Below, in pieces: positions 8,701 through 18,966 of a stretch of DNA of 22,392 bases (position 1 is the first letter of the stretch; each line of letters begins with the position of its first letter). The translations under genes and the position numbers were made by a program. Origin of the DNA: Dissophora ornata (lineage: Eukaryota; Mortierellomycota; Mortierellomycetes; Mortierellales; Mortierellaceae); assembly GCA_025201705.1 (NCBI GenBank), contig MU617127.1, forward strand, positions 1-22,392, read 5' to 3'. The notes below the pieces were generated by a model that searched no databases, was not told the origin of the DNA, and was given only the letters and a program-made list of their open reading frames with translations.

Positions 8701-10056
8701 TTAGGCGGATATCTCCTGCTCCCCAGGGTGCTCGACCGACGCCAAGTGCTTCAGCACATCCTTCTTCGTGATCAGACCCAGCAACTGTCCATGCTGCGTG
8801 CACAGCACATAACGTACGCCCTATACACATCACAATATGCATTAGGCAGCGATCAGTACTCCACAAAACCTACCTCCATGTTGTCATAGCAAAAAAAAAA
8901 ATACAGAGACGAGCATAGGCAGCAAACTCCAACTTACCAGCCTCCTGAAGATGACAATGACCTGGTCCATCGGGAACCGATGCGACACCGTGATAGGCGT
9001 CTGATCCATCCACAGTCTGAACTCTATAAATGCTGGCGTGTTCTCTAGAATCGGCACCACATTGCCTGCTGGTGTGTTTCCTGGCAAATTTCTCCTCCTA
9101 GCTTCATCAATCGCATATCGTAACTCTGTTCTGGAGATGTAACCCACCAACATCATATCCCGGAGCGATTTCACTACAGGATAGCCCTTGTAATGGGTCT
9201 CGTGCAGCAAATTATCAAGCGAATCCAATGTGTTGCCTGTGGCGGTCACGACGACAATATCCTCGACAGGCGTCATGACTTGAGAGGCCATCGTGTTGAG
9301 TTTGTATTCTTCCTTGTCATCCAGAAAGGGGTATCCACAGAGGAGGATGATTCCGTCAAAGATACCTTCCTTGCCAAACGCATCGCCCACCCACTTGCTT
9401 GTCATGACTACATATGCAAGGAGCACGAACATTAACAAAAGAAGTCACGACGTTGTTCTATGCGAGATCGTCGTCGTCGTCGTCGTAAAAAAAGGAAATG
9501 AAAAGTGCATAGATAACCTACCAACAATCATAATGGGAAGAACATAGGTCAAAGCACCTGTCAGTTCGAACATGATAATCACCAACGACACCGTCATCCG
9601 CGTCACGCCACCCATGAACGCCGCGGCGCCAACCATCGCATAAGATCCCGGGGTAACGCAGGGCACATCCGGCAGACAAGACGCAAATAGCCAGAAACCT
9701 GGATGATTGATCTGCCAAGCCTGGACCAACATCCCGAGAGCACGACCAAACAGCGCACCGATCACCATGGATGGCATAAAGATGCCCGCAGGAATCGCCA
9801 ATCCAAACGTCAGGATTGTGAGAAGACCCTTGACTCCGCTGGCAGAGAGCAGCGAGAACACTCTTAATGCAACGCCTCCCTCACTACGCGACAAATTCGA
9901 CAAAAAAAAAGAGCATTTAGTATGTTATTTTTGAACAGTCTTGTTGCTTCCTTTTTTTTCCATCCTGCCTGGCACTTACTCGCAAAGGCCATGATAGTTT
10001 GCACCGCCATCGCACTCACGGAACAAATTCGCAAGCAGCTCTGGAGATTGCACACT

Positions 10057-10091
<35 letters not shown>

Positions 10092-12596
10092 CAAATGTCA
10101 AAAGTTTGAGTGTGAGTACCATCGAACACTCCAATTGCCTCATCGCACAACTACTTGTCGGTGCTCCCTTCATACCGAGTGAAAATGTTTGGATATCCAA
10201 TTGCAGCCGTCAATAAGCACACGGCAAAGACCTCGTAGATCGGGAAGACTCTCAACCAGGAGGTCTTGCGAAACGCTGCCAACCGCAAATTCATCCTAAT
10301 AAAGAACGCACCCCACAGACCCTATCATGACAGAAGTAAACAAAAAAAAAAAGTCAGACAAAGAGCACGCGACAAAGACGGCTGTCGAGCAGGCGGTGGA
10401 AACATATAGAAAGACAAAAAAAGGCTTACCCCAAGGACACCGAGGAGCATATAGAAGAACATCTCGAACCCATGCCAATCTCTATCATACGAGACCTGGA
10501 AAACGACCAGCTTCTCAGTCCTGAACGGATCCATTAGCTTTAACGCCACGGCTGCGGCCATGGCACAAAAGAACGAATGCCACATCGTGTCTGACGAGTA
10601 GTAATACGACATCTCCTCCAACGAGAACACAACTCCTCCAATGGGCGCTCCAAATGCGACCGAAATACCTGCTGAAGCTGCAGCAGACAGAATCTCTCGC
10701 ATCTTGGCCTCATTCTTTTTAAACTTTGGAAATATTCTAGGCAAGATATTGCCGATGCAACATGAGATGTGCAACAGCGGCCCTTCCTTCCCAAGCGAAA
10801 GTCCTGCGGCCGAGGAGAGGACCAAAGTCACGGTTTTGATCACAAGAGTTTCGACGCCCAAGTAGTGACGAATAACAAACCCTCCAAGGATAGTCTTCAC
10901 CTCTGGAATACCCGACCCCTCCGCATAGGGGGCGAACGTCTTGACAAGATACGCAGCCGTCGTAGCAAACGAAAGCGCAAATATGATATAGAAAATGTAT
11001 CCGACAACAAACGTGGCGCTATTCCAAGGCACCCAGTCTGTGCAAGTATCCCCTTCGTCCAATCCCCAGCAACAAAAATTCCTGTTGAGATAAAACGCCG
11101 TGTCGCAGTAGCCCTCCTTGATATCGCCCAACCACTGTGAGGCAATGTCAGATCCGCCTGCAACAATACCTGCTGCAATTCCAACAGCCAGGACTACGAT
11201 CCATCCTTGGACCCAATCGTACATGATCGCAATCTGGCCTGAAAGGCCCGGCTGGTGTTTCAATTTCCTGATCCGCTGCCTCTCCTGCGCAAAGTCGTGG
11301 ATCCAATCTATTTATCGTATAACGTAGACAACACAGTTTAGGACATAGGATGCAGTATCTTGCAGCGACATGGAGGAAGGGTTGCATCATATAGTCTCAT
11401 CCTTACCAATAGTGGTGAAATCATCATAAGCAACTCGCATCCCTGTTCCTTCGACCACCCAATCGACCGCGTCGTCGTGATAGGGATTCATTCCTCCCGG
11501 ATAAATGCCATTCGAGAACGAGCCGCCAGCACCCTGTTCAGGGCTACTCTCTCCGTCCTCATTGCCATTGCCACTCCCACTTCCTGCAGAGGTTGATCCT
11601 AACCCAAACGATGGTGTTCTTGGGATGAACAATTTCCCAGGATACCTGGAATTATTGATCCTGGACCCTGGCGCAAAAAGTCCCATGCCTAACCGTGAAG
11701 AAGGTGTATTATTGCTCCCCAATTGTCCAGGACCGGATCCAGGGCTGCCTCTAAGAGATGGCCCAGTGACACCTAACCGACTGAGGAAGGAGTTAGCCCT
11801 GGTCCTTTTGTTGTTGTCGGGTTGGTTCCTATTCTTGAAAAAGTTGAAATCGTGGCGACTCCTATAAAATGGAATAAATAAATAGCGCATTGTCAGTTGC
11901 CTTGATCCTTCATCTATTGCCAAGGGCGAGATTTTTTCCCCCCACTTACTCCAGTCCACGGATATGTTCCTGTGGTTGCAACGGCGTCTCTGAATTCGCG
12001 TCCGCATCCTCTTCCTCCTCGTCCTCTTCGTCCCCGTCCTCGTCCTTGGTTAGAACTTCCTGCCTCAGTTGATCCACATCATACTCCGATCTGGTCAGTT
12101 CTTGAAACTTCGTGCTGCTGCTACTACCCTTCTTCCTCCTCACTTTCTTAGAACCTCCGTTCAATGTCCTCAACCTCTCCTCATCCTCATCCTCGTTATC
12201 ATTGTTCTCAGGTCCAAATAATGGTTTCCGACGGAAGCTCGATCCTCCGAGTGCAAGCCCCAAGGATACAGACCCCTTTTGGATCGCAGGACTCGTACCC
12301 GGTGGCAGTGATTGTGGCTGCTGAGTTCGTTGATATGACGACAATGGTAGAGGTGTGGCATCATTATCGTCTGCAGTGGCAGTAACGCTGAATGTTTGAG
12401 AAGGCTCGTGGTGTTCGAGCTGTTGCACTTGAACGCCACCGCTGTTGCCTTGTTGTTGTTGTTGTTGACCCTCCTGTTGTTGCTGAAGTGGCTGCGAAGA
12501 GGCTGCGGCCTTTGGCGCGTTGTTGGAGGACGACAAAGAAGGCGACCCGATTGCATTGAGGAAGGCATCGACCTCGTCCTGCATTGGATTGCTCAT
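8701..12596 (-). CDS. GEF1: CLC-family chloride/proton exchanger (Gef1/ClC-3-4-5 type), 1050 aa
   Basis: Eight minus-strand exons: 12596-11950, 11861-11407, 11307-10430, 10321-10176, 10054-9980, 9883-9522, 9407-8938, 8820-8701; all phases close. The first about 365 residues are a cytosolic, low-complexity Gln/Ser/acidic extension, ending in the family block DWVVEGTG...DDFTTIDWIHDF. The transport core (about 385-850) has all three ion-path motifs: GSGIPEVK (498-505), GKEGP with gating Glu542, and GIFMP (767-771). SLEEMSYYY carries the EE pair (598-599) containing the internal proton glutamate, so a 2Cl-/H+ antiporter is expected rather than a channel. Cysteines in FCCWGLDEGDTC resemble the lumenal loop of Gef1 and ClC-3/4/5. 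Two CBS domains follow (about 895-955 and 975-1040), the second ending LGLITKKDVLKHL. Yeast Gef1, about 780 aa, acidifies Golgi/endosomal compartments and aids copper loading. The start has A at -3. I am unsure of orthology to Gef1 within the subfamily. Confidence 0.95.
9468..9486. repeat. (TCG)6 microsatellite in CLC intron 6
   Basis: Six TCG units plus one T lie inside the intron between the exons ending at 9522 and starting at 9407. It is non-coding and probably length-variable between isolates. Confidence 0.85.
10059..10091. repeat. 33-nt homopolymer (A tract on the coding strand) in CLC intron 4
   Basis: Thirty-three consecutive T on the plus strand, so A33 in the minus-strand transcript, sit in the 121-nt intron 10175-10055. 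Only three bases separate the tract from the acceptor AG. The surrounding splice sites are supported by phase and by CLC protein similarity on both sides. Homopolymers of this length are also prone to sequencing and assembly length errors. Confidence 0.9.
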
Positions 12597-12852
12597 CCTT
12601 TTTCTTTTCTTTTATGTTCTGCTTCTTTTCTTTTCTTTCTCTTTCAATCTGATGCAATGAGCGAAAGTGCTTTTTGTAGGATGAGTCTCGTGGTTTGTGG
12701 GACTCCGTATGGGTCAGATATCCAAGTCTGTGCCTGGGTGGTGGTGGTCGTTGGTCGTAGCAGGAGCAGCAATGGGTGCGGAGTGCAAATGGAGATGAAT
12801 GCTTGCCTTGCCCCGTCTCGAAGTCCGTTGCGAAATATAAAAAAAACGCGAT

Positions 12853-12895
12853 AAACGTTTTTGAGCCGCCGTTCGCATTAATGCTCAAAACGTTT
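12853..12895. repeat. imperfect inverted repeat with nested AAACGTTT palindromes
   Basis: AAACGTTTTTGAGC (12853-12866) and GCTCAAAACGTTT (12883-12895) are reverse complements except for one extra T, with a 16-nt loop. Each arm also contains the self-complementary octamer AAACGTTT. It lies about 257 bp before the CLC start and about 260 bp after the SPT6 stop. Confidence 0.7.
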
Positions 12896-13030
12896 CATCT
12901 TTGGACAGCTGGACCGTCACAGCCACCTGGACCTCCGCCCAACTGCGATACTACACATTGTCGATACTTGCCATATTCAGTTCTTTTCAACCCGTTTCAT
13001 ATTCTATTTCCCCCCTCATTTTTTTTGAGT

Positions 13031-13036
13031 TTTATT
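13031..13036 (-). terminator. candidate poly(A) signal of SPT6
   Basis: AATAAA on the minus strand, 118 nt past the SPT6 stop codon. Fungal cleavage signals are degenerate, so this is only a plausible site. Confidence 0.35.
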
Positions 13037-13153
13037 AACGAGGTTAACAGAAAACAACAACAACAACAGTATGAACAGACACAGCAGGGAAGAACGGCGA
13101 CGAGAGGGAAGTGGAAAATGGGCGAGTAAAGGTGGGTGTTTTTTGGGGGGCTT

Positions 13154-16100
13154 TTAGTAATAGGGCTGCGGAGGCTGCTGACCAGGTGGTGGCATGAACC
13201 GGCGGGGCGTTGGTGGCGCACGCGAAGACCGCGGCCCATACGCATCGTGTGTACCGGGTGGTCCCCCATGTCTTCCATCGTTATGTCCCCCTCCATATCC
13301 ATGATGAGGTCCCGTCATGTGTCCTGGTGGTCCCATATGTCCGCCACCGCTTGGTGCACCCGTCCAAGGAGCGCCGCCCCAAGGTGTCGAGCCCCAAGGG
13401 GCCCCTGCCCCCGAACTCGACGATGGATGTAATGGTTGCTGCATCGGTGGCATCGCCGCATGATGAGGCTGGGCCGGTTGATGAGATGGGTGAGGCTGAT
13501 AGTGGTGAGGATGATACGCGCCCGGGTGTGAGGGTGTGTGATGTGGGTTTCCGTAATTGTTGCTGCCACTACTGCTATTACTGTTGCCGTTGTAGCTGTT
13601 GTAGTGGGGTCGGCCACCAGGTGTGGATGAGGCGGAGGGTGCCGCGGCAGCAGCAGCAGCGGCGGCGGGTTTGGGTCGACTCCGTTGCATTATCATCTCT
13701 TTAAAGCTATTGGCGAGTGAGACAACGTCCTTACACTCCTTCTCGGTGGGTCCCTTCAGAACGTAATGCTCCGGGGCGACCTTAATACTGTATTCCTCGA
13801 TCGATGATTTGGCTCCGATCTTGAACAGGAGCAAGAAGTATCCTGGGTACTTTCTGTTCAGTGTGAATCCATAAACAGCGGCTCCAGGCTTCGCCATTGT
13901 CTGCGTTTCCAGTGATTGCTCTAGTGGTGGTAGAGGGGGATCAGATCGTCAGCACGGTGGATTATATAGCACTAACAAGCATATACGCTCTTCAAACCAC
14001 CTACTGAGATCAGATGCGTTCTCCTTGTACTTCGGACTGGCCATGAGTGACTCGGTCTTGCTCAGAATGGCTTCGATATGAGAGACCAACAGTTCGTCCA
14101 AGTCGCTATACTTTGCGTTGTCGATCTTCAGGGTCTTGCCCAAACTGACATCATCCTTCTTGTCCAATTCCAGGATATCTATTCATCCACAATAAAGAAC
14201 GTCTTTAGTGTGTTTGGTCTCAAACCCGCACACAAGCGGAGAGTTGATGTACAGACAACGTACCAAAGTGCTTGAAGAGGCCATCCGCAAGCTTGACAGT
14301 CACCGACAAATGGTCAGCGCCGCGCGTTGAGGGGCGAATCACAAGTTCACCGCGACCCTTGTCCGACAGGTACTTGACAGCATCTTCCGCATTCATGTTC
14401 TTGAACAACGGATGATTGATCTTGCGATGCATGAAGCTGCTCTTCTTGACATTTGTCTTGATCTGGTTCATCGCCTTCTCTTCCTCAAAAAGGTTAAACA
14501 TCCTGTCTGTAGGCAGCATGCGCAGCTTGGTATCACCCTGTCGAAGCTCACTCTCCTTGCACGATAGGTCCGAAAAGAACTTCTCCTTATCCAATCGCAG
14601 GATCTTGACCTGCAACGTCTGGCCCTCGGACAGGACATCCGAGATGGACCCAATCTTGGAATCTGCAATGTTCTGAATGGCCAAGATTCCATCGATGCCG
14701 CAGTCCAGACGACACATCGCGTTCCTATCACGGATCCTGGTCACCAGTGCAGGAACAATAAAGCCCTCCTTCAGCGTCTGATCCGTCTCTCCTGTCAGCA
14801 TCGTGAAGATCATCTCGGGCGAAGCACGCTCAAATGGCCGACGAGGGTCCTTGAATGGGTGCTGCAGCTCGACCTTGATGGTCTCCAAGGTCATGCGCTT
14901 GGGCTTGTGCTGAATCATCTCGAGCTGGTGAGCATAGTCCTCCAACAAAAGATCATTCAGCTTCTCGGCGCCGTCATCTCGCATCAATTCCTCGACGTGT
15001 TGGGATGCATTTTCATACTCCTCAAGAGCTTCCTCATCAATCTCAAGTGCATCGGCAGCCATCTTGCGTGCCAGGTTATAGTCCTCAGAGTGAATACGAG
15101 TCTCGTCCAGGACATCTCCGCCAAAGTTGGTGTGCACACGGAGGAAGGAACAGCAGTTCATGAAGATGTTCCACGTCAAGAACTTCCGGATGACGAGGTC
15201 TCCACGCTTGTCCAAGCTGCCGTTGTGTTGGTCGGCCTCAATGTTTTTGATCAAGCTCTGTGCCTTACGAGGGCCAAGACCACAGATGTACTGAAGCATA
15301 TGAGCCTTGTAGGGAGAGTCTACTACGGCGTTAAAATCGATACCGACAGCATTGATAATGTTGATCAAAGCTCGGTCAAGCAGTTCCCGAAGCCTATCCA
15401 CACCCACAAGGTGTTGAAGAGGATGTTGACGGATGTTGATCAAGTCCCGTCCAAGAGCCGCATATTCGTTCATAGGGTTCTGTACAAGTCGGCCCAAGCT
15501 GATGCAGTATCGGGTCAGTGGGTTCGCGTCTGGGAACTCCTCCATAGCCCTCTTTGAGTTTTGGTAGAGTCGAGCAACCTCATCGTTGGTCATGATCACC
15601 GATATATCGTCGCCTCTCAAGTCCCGAAGATCATTGACTACCTTCTCAACCTGCTCCAGCAAACGGCGTGTCATGACAGTAAAGCCACCAACAACCACCA
15701 CATCTGGGCGCCGGTTATCCAAAAAGTCCACCAGTTCCTTTTGCGACTTTTGTTCGCGAAGACTGTCGAGCTTCAAATGGTCTGTGTACTTGCCCTTATC
15801 GTCCAAGAACGCGACCTGAATCGCATCCTTGCTAGATCCAGCTCCGTGAGAGATGGCGACTACCCTAGGAGAGTAATCGCGGTCGTACGTGACACCTCGA
15901 GGAGCGTAAGATGCAACATTGAGTTTCTGGGGTGGTGCATAGAAAGAGCAGCTGTTAGATCAATGTTCAGTTACGGAGATTTTTTGCAGGTGCCCATGCG
16001 ATGTATCCCTTACCTCTTCCAGGCTTATCTGGCACTTCTTGGCGACCCACTCTTCTGCCTGCGATCTCAATTTCTCGCTCAAGCCGCGTTCCATCTGAAC

Positions 16101-18380
16101 AAAGACATGGTCCTTGAGCGCGCTCGTCAAGATCTTGCGACGCAGATCATTCCACTTTTGAGAGGATTCAGAGTAATTGTCGCTCAAGAAGTAATCAAAG
16201 ACGCTCTGGAGATAGGTGGCCTCCTCAGGGAGCTTGATTTCGATCTTGACGAGTCCTTCAGACTGGGCCTGGAGAATCTGCAAATACTGTCCGTCATGGA
16301 AGTCGCGGACAAACTTTTGTGCCAGTCGCTTGAAGGGGTAGTAAGGGTGCAGCTCATCGATAACGTTTGCACCCTTCTCGGTCGGCGTGACAGTCACACA
16401 GGCCGTGTTCTCGTACTTTGAACGGATGGCTTTCCGGACCTGTGGGTCCACGGCAACTTCCTGAGCAATCATGTTCATGGCCATGGCAACGACGCGGTCC
16501 GCAGAGGGAAAGCCACGCTCGACATACTTTTCCGCATCCTCCTGTGGCAGGAGTGCTACATCGTCAGGGAAGAAGCGTTTGTTACCCTCAATAAGATTGG
16601 TTCCAAACTCGCGTGCTGACAATCCAAAGTCCTTGATAAGATCCGAAAGCTGTCCTCTCTTGGTGGTATCATATGATCCTCCAGATCCGGGTCGCTTGAA
16701 CGCTTTGGTCTTATCAATTTGCTTCGAGAATCGCAGGCTAATATATTCGGAAATGTCTGTCAACTCTTCCAACTTGGTAGCCTTCAACAACGAGTCTGTC
16801 AAGTAGTCGTCCTCAATCTTCATCCGCTCGATGAGCGCCTTGATAGCCTCCCGACGCTCCAGGAACGAACGGAATTTGAGGTCCAGATCATAGATATACC
16901 ACAAATCTTCGCGAGACAAAAGTTCTGTGAGCTGTTGACCATTCACTCTAGTGAAGTAGTCTCGGCGATGGGTTTCGATGAAAGGCACCTCCATCAGCTC
17001 CTGCGACATGAACTTCAAGACGGCGCCAATGTTCTCTGTCTGGAAGGCTGGCTGATCAACGCCTCTCCTGTTCTCATTCAGCTGTGTCGTGATCCAGTAG
17101 GCCTCCTCTTCGATATCATCGTCGCTCAGCGACCTGTCGGCCTGAATACCAGGGCGGAGTTGCATGCGCTCAGGTACATCCTTGACACGGATGATCTCGT
17201 CTGTATCTGTCATCATCCTTTCCGCCAGTACTCCAGGCTCAAATACGTCCTTGAGACGAGGCTCGGGCTTCTTTTCGAAATACATGTCTTCTCCATTCTC
17301 CTTGCCGAGAGCGTAGGCGTAGTCCTCTCCATCTCCGAAAACCTCGTACCACTCTCCCCAGACGCTAGTAGCAAAGTAAGAAGGGTCGAAGGATTAGACG
17401 CTGAAAATAATTCTCTTGCACAACATACTGTGCGCTGGATCAATCCACACCAGTTTTTGCTTACTATTCGCTCACGCCTTCAATAGGTGCTCTTCTTGGT
17501 CGCGGTTTAACAGGCGCCTTCTCACGACGATCACGTCCACCACTATCCATGTCCTCGTCTTCTTCCTCGTCGTCAATGAATTGATCCATTTCATCGTCAT
17601 AGCCGCCACGATCATCTAGACCTTCATCATCCTCATCGTCGAAAATCTTTTGAAGAGAGTCATGGCGAGTGCCTGTAGTCTCCTCATCCTCGTCTTCATC
17701 CTCCTGTCTACGCTTCTTCAGTCTTTTGAATTTCTGTTGTTTTTCAAAATAAAAAGGATCAAGGAGGTTTGTGTGAGTGTTAAAACGATAGCTACAGAAA
17801 AGTTGATCCAGGTAAAATGAGGGTAATCAGTCGCGAAAACATATCATACCTCGGGCCGTCTGATCTTGACTCCGGTGTTCTCCTCCATCAGAGCCAGATC
17901 TTCCTCGTCAAGATCCTCTTCTGTGGAAACATACAATATGTCGTCAATGTAAAAAAAAACCAACGAGAGTGTCAGTGAACTTGATTACTCACGAAAGCGT
18001 GTTTTTTTTCTCCTTGGTTTGATGAGTTGTTGCCTTGGTGTTGTTTTCTTACCTACGACCTCCTTTCTTCTTCTCTTCTTCTTTGAGCGACGGATGACTT
18101 CTTCATCCTCCTCGTCTTCTTCCTCATCGTCGTCAACGATGAATCCGTCTCCGATCTAGAAGGTTGCAGATAAAACAATCGAGAGAGGCGTGAGAAAGAC
18201 CCATACAAAAAGAAAAGCAACAAAGTAAAAGCATGACAGAAGCAGATATGTGTCGATTCGCCTTACTCTCTTCATCTCTTCCTCGTCATCCTCCTCCTCC
18301 TCCTCCGAGTCATCGCTGTCGTCGAAGCCGACATCTTCGCCTTCCTCATCGGAATAGTTCCTTCTGTCTTCGTCAGACAT
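13154..18380 (-). CDS. SPT6: transcription elongation factor / histone chaperone Spt6, 1503 aa
   Basis: Eight minus-strand exons: 18380-18267, 18155-18053, 17920-17850, 17733-17465, 17364-16014, 15926-14264, 14178-14005, 13920-13154; the phases close to 1503 codons plus TAA. Domain order is that of Spt6: a very acidic N-terminus (1 to about 180), the Spn1/Iws1-binding type segment EVFGDGEDYAYAL (about 194-206), a helical core, a YqgF/RNase H-like fold (about 640-775) without obvious catalytic acids, a helix-hairpin-helix (ICGLGPRKAQ, about 850-859), an S1 RNA-binding domain (about 1023-1094), and tandem SH2 domains (about 1135-1330) with pocket Arg1167 in VIRPST. Spt6 travels with RNA polymerase II, binds its phosphorylated linker through the tandem SH2, and reassembles nucleosomes. 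The last about 170 residues are Ala9, then Asn/Ser/Gly/His/Pro-rich tail. Length fits (yeast 1451, human 1726). The start is the first ATG of the acidic frame and no upstream in-frame ATG was seen. It is divergent to ALG2. Confidence 0.97.
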
Positions 18381-18716
18381 TTGTGGTGCTTTTTGTTTTG
18401 CTGGGAAAGAGATGGGTCGTTCCTGATTGTGTGTAGTGTCTTGCCACCAATCCTCAATCCACAAAAAAGAAAAAACGCAGTGGTGGTCCTGTCTTGCTCC
18501 TGTTCGTAGCCCTGCTTCCTTTTTGATATGTTCAACAAAAGGGGAGCGAGATTATGCTGTTGGCAGATCCTTTTTGCGGCAGTCAGTTCTTCCTGTCTTG
18601 CTCCTTGAAAAGACTCGATTTACAGATCGTGAGGGATGCTGCGGGTCGAGCTGGGTTGTTCCCGAGGTTGAGGGGTGAAGTTGCTTGGAAAAGAGCGGAA
18701 GGGGAAAGGGAGGAGA

Positions 18717-18737
18717 GGGAAAGGGAAAGGGAAAGGG
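18717..18737 (+). promoter_or_regulatory. canonical G-quadruplex motif, (GGGAAA)3GGG
   Basis: Four G-triplets are separated by three AAA loops on the plus strand, inside a purine tract from about 18688 to 18740. This fits the standard G3N1-7 rule exactly. It lies about 230 bp before the ALG2 start and about 340 bp before the SPT6 start. It may equally be a simple hexanucleotide repeat with no folded role. Confidence 0.65.
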
Positions 18738-18834
18738 AGACAGGTGAGGATTGAGTGGACAAGTGTGGTGCTCTTCCACAACGATTGACATGCAACCTGA
18801 CTTTCTTAGGAAAGCAGCGTAAACCTGGCCCTAA

Positions 18835-18848
18835 TGACGTCACCGTCA
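18835..18848. promoter_or_regulatory. CRE-type site TGACGTCA plus extra CGTCA half site
   Basis: A perfect TGACGTCA palindrome (18835-18842) is followed two bases later by CGTCA (18844-18848), 119-132 bp before the ALG2 start. This core is bound by bZIP factors of the ATF/CREB group, and the related TGACGTG core by Hac1/XBP1. ALG2 acts in ER glycan assembly, so stress control is possible but inferred. The site could also serve SPT6. Confidence 0.5.
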
Positions 18849-18924
18849 TTATTTCCAAGCAAGCCACGATCAGCACTCAAAGGCGTCTGATCGTATGAAA
18901 ATTAATTCTTCGCCCACCCCTCTC

Positions 18925-18946
18925 ACCGTTGCAACGTTGTAACGGT
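18925..18946. promoter_or_regulatory. 22-bp near-perfect palindrome with two Myb-type half sites
   Basis: The central 20 bases CCGTTGCAACGTTGTAACGG plus a flanking A/T pair read the same on both strands except for one mismatched pair. The outer hexamers are CAACGG (minus strand) and TAACGG (plus strand), both fitting the Myb core YAACKG in inverted orientation. It ends 20 bp before the ALG2 ATG, so it may be promoter or 5' UTR. Confidence 0.5.
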
Positions 18947-18966
18947 CGCATCAAACCCCCACAACC

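Larger units (their letters stand above)
12597..13153. promoter_or_regulatory. spacer holding the CLC promoter and the SPT6 3' end
   Basis: The two flanking genes run in the same direction (minus), so this 557 bp serves as SPT6 3' end and CLC promoter. The 60 bases before the CLC start are an almost pure A/G tract in the transcript (CTTTT repeats on plus), unlike the CT-rich leader of PPS1. No upstream ATG was seen in it. A candidate SPT6 poly(A) hexamer and an inverted repeat are listed separately. No gene found. Confidence 0.6.
18381..18966. promoter_or_regulatory. divergent promoter between SPT6 and ALG2
   Basis: These 586 bp separate the two start codons and must hold both promoters. They contain a purine-rich block with a G-quadruplex motif, a CRE-type palindrome with an extra half site, and a 22-bp near-palindrome just before ALG2, each listed separately. 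I see no clear TATA box. No gene is supported inside. Confidence 0.65.

Noticed and set aside
8868..8893. possible micro-exon in CLC intron 7 before a GTAGGT sequence at 8873-8868
   Set aside because: Joining the exon ending at 8938 directly to the one starting at 8820 restores the conserved CBS sequence FRRLGVRYVL with phase 0, so no extra exon is needed.
14859..17486. long plus-strand open frames (232, 286 and 255 codons) opposite SPT6
   Set aside because: They are antisense shadows of the two large SPT6 exons, created by the codon use of the real gene. They have no domain similarity and no splice or promoter context.
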